Below are positions 15,613-24,634 of a stretch of DNA of 64,000 nt, in pieces. The stretch is from assembly GCA_947448695.1 (NCBI GenBank), contig CANFOL010000011.1, forward strand, positions 1 through 64,000. Direction: 5' to 3'. Under the pieces are notes generated by a model. The model was given only the letters and a program-made list of their open reading frames with translations. It was not told the origin of the DNA and made no database searches. The position numbers and the translations under genes were made by a program. The stretch is from Burkholderiaceae bacterium (GTDB lineage Bacteria > Pseudomonadota > Gammaproteobacteria > Burkholderiales > Burkholderiaceae). Each line of letters starts with the position of its first letter. Positions within the stretch are counted from its first letter, which is position 1.

Positions 15613-17055
15613 ATGGATAAACGTCAATTTTTATCAGCTAGCTCTCTTGGAGTTTTGCAATTTATCACCCCTACGGCTTGGGCGCAAAAAGATTTGCTCA
15701 GTTCCGAGATGAAGATCTTAAGTGAATACATGGCGCAAGCGATGCATAACAAACTTTCCCCTGATGTAGCGCTGCAAGCAAAATTTCATCTGCTAGATAC
15801 ATATGCTGCAATCATCTCAGGCTCTGAACTCGCTGCAGGTGTTTCAGGCTTGAACTATATCAAGCGTTATGCTAGCTCCGGAAAATGTACAGTGATGGGT
15901 AGCAAATTAAAAGCCAGTCCAATTGATGCCGCTTTAGCTAACGGAATGATGGGGCATGCTGATGAAACAGATGACTCCCACAACCGATCCAGATCACATC
16001 CAGGTTGCTCTGTGGTACCAGCCGCAACTGCAGGAGCGGAACAATTTAATATTTCAGGTGAGCATCTTCTTCGTGCCGTTACTCTAGGTTATGACATTGG
16101 TACTCGGGTCGTGATGGCGATGGGTGGTCCAGAATTTAGTTACACCAGTCATAAAAGCTCCCATAGTATTGCTGGTATTTTTGGTTCTGCAGCCGCGGCT
16201 GCATGTACTGCCAAATTAAATGAACAACAAATGCGTTGGTTATTAGATTACACATCTCAACAATCTTCCGGTATTTATGCCTGGGGTAGAGATACGGATC
16301 ATATTGAAAAAGCTTTTGTGTTTGGTGGAATGCCAGCTAAAAATGGCGTTACTTCAGCATTATTAGTTGAAACAGGCTGGAATGGGATTAATGATATCTT
16401 TAGTGGTGCAGATAATTTTTTCTTAGCGTATGCACCGAATGCGAATAAAAATCTATTAGTTGATCAATTAGGTCAGAGATTTGAAATTACCCTAACCGAT
16501 ATTAAAAAATGGACGGTAGGCTCTCCGATTCAAGGACCATTAGATGCGCTTGAATTAATTCGTGCAAAAAAAGACTTTTCAGCATCAGATGTCGAAAAAG
16601 TAAAAGTATTTTTAGAGCCTGCAACTGCAAGGGTCGTTAATAACAGAGAAATCCCAGATATCTGTTTACAGCATATGGTAGCCATCATGCTGATTGATAA
16701 AACTGCAAGCTTTAAAGCTGCCCATGATGTTGAGCGGATGAAAAATCCAACCGTATTAGCTCAAAGAGCTAAAGTGGAACTTATTCCAGATGAAAGCCTT
16801 AAACAGTTTATGCCAGTCCGTGTTGCTATCGTAGAAGTTCAATTAAAAGATGGCACTGTTTTGACTGAGCGTGTAGATGCGGTTCGAGGCACGCCAAGAA
16901 ACCCGATGAATGAAAAAGAGGTAGTCGCAAAAGCAAGCGATTTAATGGCACCAATTCTTGGGTTAAAGCAATCGAATAAACTTATCAATACAGTTATGAA
17001 TATTGAAGGCTTGAAAAATATTGCTTCCTTAAGTAAGTTATTACAGAAAAATTAA
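15613..17055 (+). CDS. MmgE/PrpD-family protein with an N-terminal export signal
   Basis: 480 residues. The body is MmgE/PrpD-like (2-methylcitrate dehydratase / cis-aconitate decarboxylase superfamily): DALANGMMGHADETDDSH-type motif at about 112-124, and GTPRNPMNEKEV near the C-terminus. Most family members are cytoplasmic. This one begins MDKRQFLSASSLGVLQF, a KR-x-F-L variant of the twin-arginine pattern, and a hydrophobic stretch ends at TAWA|QKD, suggesting secretion. AAGGA precedes the ATG. It is followed by the cytochrome/dehydrogenase genes on the same strand, 84 bp on. Substrate is unknown; dehydration, decarboxylation or isomerisation of a hydroxy-tricarboxylate-like compound is the family range. 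Confidence 0.75.
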   Translation: MDKRQFLSASSLGVLQFITPTAWAQKDLLSSEMKILSEYMAQAMHNKLSPDVALQAKFHLLDTYAAIISGSELAAGVSGLNYIKRYASSGKCTVMGSKLKASPIDAALANGMMGHADETDDSHNRSRSHPGCSVVPAATAGAEQFNISGEHLLRAVTLGYDIGTRVVMAMGGPEFSYTSHKSSHSIAGIFGSAAAAACTAKLNEQQMRWLLDYTSQQSSGIYAWGRDTDHIEKAFVFGGMPAKNGVTSALLVETGWNGINDIFSGADNFFLAYAPNANKNLLVDQLGQRFEITLTDIKKWTVGSPIQGPLDALELIRAKKDFSASDVEKVKVFLEPATARVVNNREIPDICLQHMVAIMLIDKTASFKAAHDVERMKNPTVLAQRAKVELIPDESLKQFMPVRVAIVEVQLKDGTVLTERVDAVRGTPRNPMNEKEVVAKASDLMAPILGLKQSNKLINTVMNIEGLKNIASLSKLLQKN

Positions 17056-17139
17056 TTCCAATGCCGTGAAATGAAAGAGTGAAATGGCTTATCTAATTCA
17101 GATATACTAACTTTTAAATAAATTTATAAATTGAGACTT

Positions 17140-17523
17140 ATGACAAACTTAAAAAAAATAGTTTTGTTGTCTTTGATATTTAATATCTGTCCATTCTTCA
17201 TTCCAGTTTCTATTGCGCAAAACCTTCCTTTGGGCGAAAAAGTTTTTGAGCAATGTAAGGCCTGCCATAGCACCAGTAGTAACACCAATGATGTTGGGCC
17301 AGGTTTGGGCGGAATTTTTAATCGAAAAATTGGAACCATTTCGGATTATCGGTATTCTAAAGCTCTCAGAAGTGCTAATGGTTCTTGGAATAAAGAAACT
17401 CTGAATGCTTTTATTGAAAATCCTCAATCTACATTCCCTGGTAATCGGATGCCTTACTCTGGATTAACCAATCAAGAAGAAAGACTAGCGCTCATTGATT
17501 ATCTTGTAACTTTGAAACCTTAA
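17140..17523 (+). CDS. Class I-type mono-heme cytochrome c, exported
   Basis: 127 residues from the ATG at 17140 (a TTG at 17131 is possible). A Sec signal peptide ends near VSIA|QN. One haem site, C39-K-A-C42-H43, lies at the start of the mature protein, and GNRMPYSG supplies the probable methionine axial ligand. The overall arrangement resembles small soluble cytochrome c/c2 proteins. It is the first of three tightly ordered genes with the gluconate-2-dehydrogenase subunit 3-like protein (19-bp gap) and the GMC flavoprotein, so it is the likely electron acceptor of that enzyme. Fructose and glucose dehydrogenases of this type normally use a three-haem cytochrome, so a single-haem partner is notable. 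Confidence 0.85.
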   Translation: MTNLKKIVLLSLIFNICPFFIPVSIAQNLPLGEKVFEQCKACHSTSSNTNDVGPGLGGIFNRKIGTISDYRYSKALRSANGSWNKETLNAFIENPQSTFPGNRMPYSGLTNQEERLALIDYLVTLKP

Positions 17524-17542
17524 CCTATGCGAAGGAAAGCTC

Positions 17543-18256
17543 ATGAAAAATAATAGTGGTGATCGTCGTGATTTTCTTAAAGGAGCTTTAGTTGGAACTT
17601 CTGTAGCCATCTCATCCTCAATGACTTCCCAGGCATTAGCGAAAGATGAAGTTGCCAATCAAGTGGCCACATCAGATGTTTCTGGTTATTTGTTTTTTAA
17701 TTTAGCAGAACAAGAGTTTATTGAGCGTGTAGTGAACCACATGATTCCTAAAGATGATTTAAGTCCCCAAGGAACTGATATTGGTATTCAATACTATATT
17801 GACCGTTCCTTAGCAAGTGGTTGGGGGAAAGGTGATCGACTATATATGTCCGGTCCTTGGAAAAAAGGGTTACCTACTCAAGGTTATCAATTACCTCTCA
17901 CGCCTGCTGATTTATACAAAGCTTCCATTGAACAGTCCAATCTATATTGCATAAAAAAATATGGGGCTAAATTATCAAAATTATCTACAGCACAAATTGA
18001 AGAATTTCTCTTGAACTTAAAAGACGGTAAAGTGGTTTTTTCTGAGGGTCCTCCAAGTAATATTTTTTTCTCGATGCTCTATCAAAACATCATGGAGGGA
18101 ATGTTCTCTGACCCGATTTATGGGGGCAATAAAAATAAAGCAGGTTGGAAGCTCATCGGTTTTCCCGGAGCGGTTGCAACACATGCTTTAGATGTTGAAA
18201 AATATTTTGACAAGCGTTACACAGCTCCAATTTTTAGTATCTCTGACTTAAGCTAG
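17543..18256 (+). CDS. Gluconate 2-dehydrogenase subunit 3-family protein, Tat-exported
   Basis: 237 residues. The N-terminus carries a twin-arginine motif (GDRRDFLKG) followed by a hydrophobic stretch and a cut near ALAKD. The remainder (FNLAEQEFIERVVNHMIPKDDLSPQG, a helical GIQYYIDRSLASGWGKG segment and the C-terminal NKAGWKLIGFPG) is characteristic of the small subunit of membrane GMC-type dehydrogenases. This subunit chaperones and carries the signal-less catalytic subunit through the Tat pore. AGGAAAG precedes the ATG. The next gene, 9 bp on, is that catalytic subunit. Confidence 0.85.
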   Translation: MKNNSGDRRDFLKGALVGTSVAISSSMTSQALAKDEVANQVATSDVSGYLFFNLAEQEFIERVVNHMIPKDDLSPQGTDIGIQYYIDRSLASGWGKGDRLYMSGPWKKGLPTQGYQLPLTPADLYKASIEQSNLYCIKKYGAKLSKLSTAQIEEFLLNLKDGKVVFSEGPPSNIFFSMLYQNIMEGMFSDPIYGGNKNKAGWKLIGFPGAVATHALDVEKYFDKRYTAPIFSISDLS

Positions 18257-18265
18257 GAGTCCTTC

Positions 18266-20038
18266 ATGGCAACAAAACTCAAAGAAGTTGACGTAGTGAT
18301 TGTCGGCTTAGGATGGACCGGGGGTATTTTGGCCAAAGAACTTTCTGAGGCGGGTTTATCCGTTTTAGCTTTAGAAAGAGGCGATTTCAAAAATACTGCA
18401 GATGATTACTCATTGCCCAATATTCGTGATGAACTTCGCTACGTGATTCGTCAAGAACTCATGCAAAATGCCTCTAGAGATACCCTTTCTGCAAGAAATA
18501 ATCCAAGTCAAGAAGCCCTTCCAGTAAGACGGCTGGGCTCTTTTCTTCCCGGTGAAGGTGTTGGCGGCTCCGCGATTCATTGGAGTGGCGGCACGTGGCG
18601 TTGGACTGATATGGATTTTAAAATTCGCTCCCAATACGAAGAGAAATACGGAAAAAAGTTTATTCCCACCGATATGACTATTCAAGATTGGGGAATTACC
18701 TATTCTGAACTAGAGCCATATTATGATAAGTTTGAAAAGGTCGCAGGAGTATCTGGTAAAGCCGGTAATATTAAAGGAGTAACTCAAGCTGGAGGAAATC
18801 CCTTTGAAGGGTTTCGTTCCAATGAATATCGATTGCCCCCTTTAAAAAGCATACTCTCAGCCAAGATGTTTGAGGATTGCTCGAAAAATCTAGGCTATCA
18901 CCCGTTCCCCAGGCCATCAGCGAATGCCTCTCAGGCCTATACAAATCCTGATGGCTCGAGTTTTGGCGCTTGTCAATACTGTGGCTATTGCCAACGTTTT
19001 GGCTGTGAAGCAAATGCAAAGGGTGGTCCTCAAATGACGGTTATCCCCATTGCGATGAAAAAACCCAATTTTGAATTAAGGACCAATACTTGGGTGACGA
19101 AGATTAATAAAGACTCAACTGGTAAAAAAGTAACAGGTGTGACCTACACTAATCTCAAAACAGGTGATGAATTTGAACAACCCGCAAATCTTGTTCTCAT
19201 GTGTGCCTTTGCATTTAACAACGTTCATCTAATGCTTCTTTCGAAGATTGGGACTCCCTATGATCCAGTTTCAGGAAAAGGAATTATCGGAAAAAATTAC
19301 GCTTATGATGCAGGCGTAGGCACTGAATTGTTTTTCGAGGGGCGTAATTTCAACCCCTTCATTAATGCGGGTGGCACAAACACAGTGATCGATGACTTTC
19401 ATGGGAATTGGGACTTCGATCGCTCTCAGGCTGGGTTTGTTGGCGGATATATTGTTTCTGCCGGACACAATACAAGCTTGCCGATTGGCTATCGCCCCGT
19501 TCCCAGAGGTACTCCGCTGTGGGGAAGTCAATGGAAATCTGAAACAGCCAAATGGTATCAAACTGCAATGAGTATCTCTACACGTTCAGGCGTATTACCG
19601 CACCGTCATAATTATTATGATTTAGATCCAACTTATAAGAATGCCTTTGGCCAGCCATTGATGCGACTTACTTTTGATTATCAAGATAATGAATTTAAGT
19701 TAGATACCCATGGTGCCAATACGATTAATCAGATGGTACAAAATTTAAATCCTACAAAATCTTCAAAAGTAGTTGCAGTCAAGAGGTCTTGGAATATTGT
19801 TCCTTATCAAAGTACACATAGCACTGGCGGCACGATTATGGGTAACTCGCCAGGCAATAGCGCGGTTAACAAGTATCAACAAAGCTGGGATTGTCCAAAT
19901 TTATTCGTTCTAGGAGCAAGTGTATTTGTCCACAATAGTGCTTACCAACCGACGGGTCTTGTTGGCGCCTTGGCTTATTGGACGGCAGATGCGATTAAAA
20001 ATAAATACCTCAAAAATCCAGGCAAGTTAATGGTTTAA
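18266..20038 (+). CDS. GMC-family FAD dehydrogenase, catalytic subunit with Fe-S cysteine motif
   Basis: 590 residues. The N-terminal FAD site is VIVGLGWTGGILAKEL, with the second FAD motif around GEGVGGSAIHWSGGTWRW. A cluster C236-x2-C239-x2-C242-x4-C247 resembles the [3Fe-4S]-binding region of bacterial FAD-glucose and fructose dehydrogenases. C-terminal catalytic segments are STHSTGGTIMG and FVHNSAYQPTG, with the active-site histidine and asparagine. It lacks a signal peptide and probably hitch-hikes with the Tat-signalled small subunit. Electrons would pass FAD to Fe-S to the cytochrome c. The substrate is a sugar, sugar acid or alcohol that cannot be specified. Confidence 0.85.
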   Translation: MATKLKEVDVVIVGLGWTGGILAKELSEAGLSVLALERGDFKNTADDYSLPNIRDELRYVIRQELMQNASRDTLSARNNPSQEALPVRRLGSFLPGEGVGGSAIHWSGGTWRWTDMDFKIRSQYEEKYGKKFIPTDMTIQDWGITYSELEPYYDKFEKVAGVSGKAGNIKGVTQAGGNPFEGFRSNEYRLPPLKSILSAKMFEDCSKNLGYHPFPRPSANASQAYTNPDGSSFGACQYCGYCQRFGCEANAKGGPQMTVIPIAMKKPNFELRTNTWVTKINKDSTGKKVTGVTYTNLKTGDEFEQPANLVLMCAFAFNNVHLMLLSKIGTPYDPVSGKGIIGKNYAYDAGVGTELFFEGRNFNPFINAGGTNTVIDDFHGNWDFDRSQAGFVGGYIVSAGHNTSLPIGYRPVPRGTPLWGSQWKSETAKWYQTAMSISTRSGVLPHRHNYYDLDPTYKNAFGQPLMRLTFDYQDNEFKLDTHGANTINQMVQNLNPTKSSKVVAVKRSWNIVPYQSTHSTGGTIMGNSPGNSAVNKYQQSWDCPNLFVLGASVFVHNSAYQPTGLVGALAYWTADAIKNKYLKNPGKLMV

Positions 20039-20040
20039 AA

Positions 20041-20060
20041 GTTGGTGCTTAATAACCAAC
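20041..20060 (+). terminator. Short hairpin after the GMC gene
   Basis: GTTGGT (20041-20046) pairs with ACCAAC (20055-20060) just after the stop. A second small repeat and a T run follow by 20086. It is a weak terminator candidate in a convergent gap of 36 bases. Confidence 0.3.
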
Positions 20061-20074
20061 AAGGCAAACTTGTC

Positions 20075-20845
20075 TTAAGAGTTTTTCGATTCACTCGTTA
20101 AATCAATCAACTCTGAATCCTCAACCGTTTCTGAGAACCAAGTTCTTATTCCTGCTGCACGCTCCCCAATATAAATGGGCTGATGGTGTTGATCTAAAAC
20201 CATTGTCAAATCATGTCCGGGTATTAAGATGCTCCCAGGCTTTGATAACCATTTATCCCAAATGAGTTCAATTGATCGGGCACTCTCTTTTGCATCATCT
20301 GTATCTATCACTTTTCGTGAAAGTAATTCCGCACGATTTTTAGCAGCGTCTCCAGAAAACAATACATCATGAGTGCCATTATTTAAAACAAATAATAAAT
20401 GTCCAGGTGTATGGCCAGGAACAGCGTAGGCAGTAATGCCTGGCAAAAACTCTTCTTGATCAACTACTCTTGTGACTCGAGATGAATGCTCTAATTCTTG
20501 TACATAGAGCTCAGGTATGGGATTAAAACCCGGCTCTTGCTGGATAGCCCATTTCATCTCAACATCACCAATCCAAATTTTGGCATTGGGAAACAGTGTG
20601 AAATTAACGATGTGATCATAATGCGCATGGGTCAAAATGACATCCGTTACTTCTGAGGGTAAAACTTGATGCTCTTTTAAACTTTTCTCAATGGGCTTAC
20701 GCATACCAAAGGCACCAACATCTAATAGGATAGTTCTACCTTGTCCCTGAATCAGAGTGACGGTGCTCCACCCCAGTCCTCCATGACAAACCCCTCTACC
20801 AGGAAAACCCTGAATTAATACATCGATTTGATAAGGGATAGTCAT
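20075..20845 (-). CDS. MBL-fold metallohydrolase
   Basis: 256 residues with the metallo-beta-lactamase motif H73-x-H75-x-D77-H78 (THAHYDHI), a third-ligand histidine at about 145 in GHTPGH and FSGDAAKN for the bridging aspartate. No signal peptide. The family hydrolyses esters, thioesters, lactones or lactams; quorum-lactonase-like and glyoxalase II-like members have similar length. It is three bases from the upstream receptor 4 gene, with no separate ribosome binding site, which suggests translational coupling. A role in hydrolysing an intermediate (lactone or CoA ester) of the compound recognised by receptor 4 is inference. Confidence 0.75.
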   Translation of the reverse strand: MTIPYQIDVLIQGFPGRGVCHGGLGWSTVTLIQGQGRTILLDVGAFGMRKPIEKSLKEHQVLPSEVTDVILTHAHYDHIVNFTLFPNAKIWIGDVEMKWAIQQEPGFNPIPELYVQELEHSSRVTRVVDQEEFLPGITAYAVPGHTPGHLLFVLNNGTHDVLFSGDAAKNRAELLSRKVIDTDDAKESARSIELIWDKWLSKPGSILIPGHDLTMVLDQHHQPIYIGERAAGIRTWFSETVEDSELIDLTSESKNS

Positions 20846-20848
20846 TAT

Positions 20849-21856
20849 TTAATCTGCCTGAATATTCGCGTCCCGAATCAACTTACTATAAATTTTTAAT
20901 TCAGACTGGATGATTTGCGCAAAATCTTCTGGAGTATTGGCCACAATTTCATTTCCACCCTCTTCTGCTAAACGTTGATCAGCCTGAGGTGTTTTTAATG
21001 CCTTTACCATTTCTGAATTCAATTTTTTAATAATCGCTGGATCGGTTCCCGCAGGTGCCAACAATCCTTGAAACTGGGTAATGTTGTAGCCCTTAAAACC
21101 TAACTCATTTAATGTTGGTAAGGTCGGAATTGACTTACTACGCTTATTGCCTGTAACTGCAAATGCTCTTAATCTACCGGCCTTGATCATAGGTACTGCT
21201 GTTACTAATGGCTCAAAATTAAACGACAATTGACCGCTTAAAGTATCGGCTAAAGCTGGGGCCGCCCCTTTGTAAGGAATATGGCTAAATTGCACTCCTG
21301 CTAATTGGGCGAGTAACTCACCAGCTAAATGTCCGCCACCTCCAATACCTGTAGAACCATAGCTTAAGGTTCCTGGTTGTTGCTTAGCTAAGCTAATTAA
21401 ATCTTGAATAGAATTGATTTTTGAAGCGCTATTAACTACTAATGCATATTGATAAATGGTTCCCATACTAATGGGTGCGAAATCTTTAATAGGGTTATAA
21501 GGAACTTTTTTGTAGAGTGAAGGATTAACAACTAGTGGTCCACTTGCCGTAAATAAAAGGGTGTAACCATCTGGCGCAGATTTAGCAACGACGTCAGTAC
21601 CAATCATACCATTTGCGCCGGGTCGATTATCAACCAAAATCGACTGACCCATACTTTCCGACATACTTTGTGCAATTAAGCGCGCGCTAATATCAGCAGC
21701 TCCCCCAGCTGGATAAGGCACAACGATTTTAATAGGCTTATTAGGGTAAGCAGATTGTGCACTTACTTGATGAATAACCAAGCTGAAAAAGAATAATGCG
21801 GTGATTAAAAAAAATCTTGTTAAAAACGGATTTATATTATTTAAGTTTTTTTTCAT
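20849..21856 (-). CDS. TctC/Bug-type periplasmic solute receptor 4
   Basis: 335 residues with a signal peptide cut near residue 33 (HQVSA|QSAYP). It has a canonical ligand loop, VPYPAGGAADISAR, and DNRPGANG. The ATG has AGGAAAG eight bases upstream. It is co-directional with the PanE-like gene 74 bp upstream and the MBL hydrolase downstream, forming a reductase / receptor / hydrolase group. Confidence 0.88.
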   Translation of the reverse strand: MKKNLNNINPFLTRFFLITALFFFSLVIHQVSAQSAYPNKPIKIVVPYPAGGAADISARLIAQSMSESMGQSILVDNRPGANGMIGTDVVAKSAPDGYTLLFTASGPLVVNPSLYKKVPYNPIKDFAPISMGTIYQYALVVNSASKINSIQDLISLAKQQPGTLSYGSTGIGGGGHLAGELLAQLAGVQFSHIPYKGAAPALADTLSGQLSFNFEPLVTAVPMIKAGRLRAFAVTGNKRSKSIPTLPTLNELGFKGYNITQFQGLLAPAGTDPAIIKKLNSEMVKALKTPQADQRLAEEGGNEIVANTPEDFAQIIQSELKIYSKLIRDANIQAD

Positions 21857-21930
21857 TCAATCTTTCCTATAAGTTTGTTCCAAACAAGTATTTGATACTT
21901 TCACAATATCGACATTAAAAAAGTAAAACT

Positions 21931-22953
21931 CTAAATATAGTTTTTTACAATCTGTAAATTATGTATGTGAGTTTGTAATTTACCTTCTTCAATTAATTGA
22001 TTAATGATAGTAACAGCTTTGTTATAAGGTGTTGGGATGCCGACCAACTCACCTTTATTTACAACCAAACCATTAAGATATCCCACTTCTGTTTTTCTAT
22101 TCTTTGCATGATCTTGTACAACTGCATTACGCGAATTCTTGCCTAAATGAAGCAGTAAGGTATGCAATAACTTATTAATTACATCGGCGCTTGTGCCTAA
22201 AAAATCCTCTGCAGTTAACCCAAAGATCGGCTCAACTTCTATCCCTAATGCCCGACCAACATCATATGTCTCTTTACCAACTTCAAAAGCTAATTCGAAA
22301 AATCCAGGCAACTGCCCTGCCTCAAAAGATTTAATCCCTAACATCCCAATTGGGCCCTGTGTCATCGTATTGGAAATTAACTTTGACCATTTAGCGCCCC
22401 AAATGTTAGATGTCATTCTCGCTGTTGCCGTGTTTTGAAATAAGTCTTCTAAAGCTTTAAGTCTTGGAGTTTTAAGGCCATGAAGCTCACCAGGACTAAA
22501 CCAAGTCGTCGTGCGTGTTGTGTTTCTGACGACATAACCCGGCTCAATCAACTCTCCCGATAATTCAATAACACAACCAATCGTATTGGGATAGCCAATA
22601 ATTGGGGCAATCACTTCTTCATTCAAACTATTTTGTAAGCCGACAATCACTCCAGTAGGTTTTAAATAGGGTTTGATAAAGTGCGCCAACCATGCACTAT
22701 CGTAAGATTTTGCGGCAAGCAATACCAAATCAAATTGTGGCTGCATAGAATATATTTCATGCAAATGACACGCTTTTACAGCGATTTTTAAATCAAGATC
22801 AGACATTTTTATATGAAGGCCTTGATTCTTCATTGCTTCTACATGTGCGGGCCAATGATCGATCAAGGTGACGTCCAGTCCAGCATCAGTTAAATCAGCG
22901 CCAACACTACTCCCAATAGCGCCACAGCCTAATATGGCAATTTTTTGAAACAT
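21931..22953 (-). CDS. PanE/ApbA-family 2-dehydropantoate 2-reductase-like protein
   Basis: 340 residues. The N-terminal Rossmann motif is GCGAIGSSVGADL (9-21), followed by LLAAKSYDSA and VGLQNSLNEE, the KxxxN-type elements of ketopantoate reductases, and a helical C-terminal domain (GAKWSKLISNTMTQGPIG contains the catalytic lysine region). AGGAGG precedes the ATG. Because it sits beside a solute receptor and an MBL hydrolase rather than pantothenate genes, reduction of a different 2-oxo acid in catabolism is more likely than coenzyme A biosynthesis. Confidence 0.75.
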   Translation of the reverse strand: MFQKIAILGCGAIGSSVGADLTDAGLDVTLIDHWPAHVEAMKNQGLHIKMSDLDLKIAVKACHLHEIYSMQPQFDLVLLAAKSYDSAWLAHFIKPYLKPTGVIVGLQNSLNEEVIAPIIGYPNTIGCVIELSGELIEPGYVVRNTTRTTTWFSPGELHGLKTPRLKALEDLFQNTATARMTSNIWGAKWSKLISNTMTQGPIGMLGIKSFEAGQLPGFFELAFEVGKETYDVGRALGIEVEPIFGLTAEDFLGTSADVINKLLHTLLLHLGKNSRNAVVQDHAKNRKTEVGYLNGLVVNKGELVGIPTPYNKAVTIINQLIEEGKLQTHIHNLQIVKNYI

Positions 22954-23066
22954 TCTACTGCCTCCTCTATTATTTATTTTTCTATATTTTGCTTCAAATG
23001 AGATATATACTAATACTAAATAAAAAATCCGTTAGATGATTTTTGATAAAAAATTGGAGATATGCA

Positions 23067-24074
23067 GTGAAGCACTTTTTGCAAGGCAGTCAGCCGTTCC
23101 GTTCTTTTCTTATAGCCCTATTCGCTTTGCTTTTTTGTTCGAACTTGTTTGCACAAAATAAAGATACTCATTCAGCAAGCTCTTATCCTAACCGAACCGT
23201 CAAAATCGTCGCTCCAGGGGCCGGTTCTGGAACTGATATTACCGCTAGAATTTTGGCTAAATATTTAAATAATACTTGGAAACAATCTGTCATTATCGAA
23301 AATAGACCAGGGGCAGGTGGCTCTATTGGAATCAATGCTGTGATTAACTCCACGCCAGACGGATACACTCTATTAGCAAATTCTGCAACTTACGCCATTA
23401 ATCCTGCCGTCTATAAAAAGCTTCCCTATGACGCTGTAAAGAGTTTGGCTAATGTCAGTATGCTCACGACTACGCCCTATGTACTCATAACAAATGCAAA
23501 TAGTCCTTATAAATCTTTAGCGGATCTGATTCAAGCTTCTAAAAAATCCAATGGCAATCTTTCTTTTGGTTCTGCTGGTATTGGCAGCTCAACACACCTT
23601 GCAGCAGAATATCTCCACCAAGTAGTCGGTATGAAGAATACCCACATCCCTTATAAAAGCTCCCCGGAAGTGATTCAAGATGTTCTTGCTGGCAGAGTTG
23701 ATTACTTTATGGCGCCATTTGATACTGCTCTTACCTATTTAAACTCTGGCAAACTTCGCGCCTTAGGCATTACTTCAAAAGAGAAACTGAGTTATTTCCC
23801 TCAATATATAACAATCGCGGAACAAGGCTATCCTAACTTTGATATCGATTTTTGGGTGGGTATTTGGGCCCCAATCGATGTTCCACAAGATATCTTAAAA
23901 AAAATTAACCACGATATTAATAAAGCAATGCAAGATCCAGAGATTAAGGCAACGTTTGATAAAGCAGGTATCTTGGTCCGCGAAATGGATCAACAACAAT
24001 TTCATCAATTTGTTACAAATGAAATGAATAAATATTCAAAAATTGTGAAACTAGCTGGTATTGCTCAGAATTAG
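23067..24074 (+). CDS. TctC/Bug-type periplasmic solute receptor 5
   Basis: 335 residues from the GTG at 23067, chosen because GGAGA lies seven bases upstream; a TTG at 23043 would be the longer form. Signal peptide cut near SNLFA|QNK. The first ligand loop, VAPGAGSGTDITAR, is shifted by one glycine relative to most of the other receptors here. It is divergent from the PanE-like gene and precedes the VOC gene by 124 bp. Confidence 0.85.
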   Translation: MKHFLQGSQPFRSFLIALFALLFCSNLFAQNKDTHSASSYPNRTVKIVAPGAGSGTDITARILAKYLNNTWKQSVIIENRPGAGGSIGINAVINSTPDGYTLLANSATYAINPAVYKKLPYDAVKSLANVSMLTTTPYVLITNANSPYKSLADLIQASKKSNGNLSFGSAGIGSSTHLAAEYLHQVVGMKNTHIPYKSSPEVIQDVLAGRVDYFMAPFDTALTYLNSGKLRALGITSKEKLSYFPQYITIAEQGYPNFDIDFWVGIWAPIDVPQDILKKINHDINKAMQDPEIKATFDKAGILVREMDQQQFHQFVTNEMNKYSKIVKLAGIAQN

Positions 24075-24145
24075 TTGCTTCAAGTTATAAACCGTTAAGT
24101 ATGGTTGTATCAATAAAACACGCTACATAGGGAGAACAATCCGTT

Positions 24146-24196
24146 ATGAAACTACGTTGGATATATAGGTACTTTAGTTTATCGGGACTTCAATAA
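24146..24196 (+). CDS. Possible 16-codon leader ORF before the VOC gene
   Basis: GGGAGA lies about ten bases before ATG at 24146, and the frame reads MKLRWIYRYFSLSGLQ, then TAA at 24194-24196. The stop is two bases before the ATG of the VOC protein, whose own ribosome binding site is poor. This is the arrangement of a translationally coupled leader peptide. There is no homology evidence, and a chance ORF of this length is common. Confidence 0.3.
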   Translation: MKLRWIYRYFSLSGLQ

Positions 24197-24198
24197 AG

Positions 24199-24630
24199 AT
24201 GGCTAAATTACGACATATTACGCTGACGGTTCCAGACCCTGAAGCTGCTGCTGAGTTTTATATGCAAGCATTTGATATGCAGCGCGTAGGAGGTACAGAT
24301 TGGGCAAATGCCAAAGGCGTTTATCTAAGTGATGGCACCGTCAATTTAGCATTATTAAAGTATAAAAATGACGCCTCGGCTGGAGAACGTGGCGCCGATT
24401 TTGTTGGTATTCATCATTTGGGCTTTTGGGTCGATGATGTTGGGGATACTCGGAAAAAAATGGAGGACCTTGGCGGATCATACTGGATGGGTGATGTGAA
24501 ACATGATGGTGGCTTTTATGAAGTGAAATATTTTGATCCCAATGGAGTGGTAGTAGATATTACAGAACATGGTTGGAAAGGCGCTACAAAAGAGGTGGTT
24601 CCTTCTCCTATCAAAAATCAAGAGGAATAA
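24199..24630 (+). CDS. VOC-superfamily (glyoxalase/dioxygenase-like) protein
   Basis: 143 residues beginning MAKLRHITLTVPDPEAAAEFY, the standard start of a vicinal-oxygen-chelate fold. Metal-ligand candidates are H6, H76 of GIHHLGFWVDD and the glutamate in VVDITEHGW. FDPNGVVVDI is the second repeat. Such small proteins are lyases, epimerases, isomerases or extradiol dioxygenases, and motifs alone cannot separate these. It lies between receptors 5 and 6; receptor 6 begins within five bases of its stop, so the two are one transcript. Confidence 0.75.
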   Translation: MAKLRHITLTVPDPEAAAEFYMQAFDMQRVGGTDWANAKGVYLSDGTVNLALLKYKNDASAGERGADFVGIHHLGFWVDDVGDTRKKMEDLGGSYWMGDVKHDGGFYEVKYFDPNGVVVDITEHGWKGATKEVVPSPIKNQEE

Positions 24631-24634
24631 TGTG

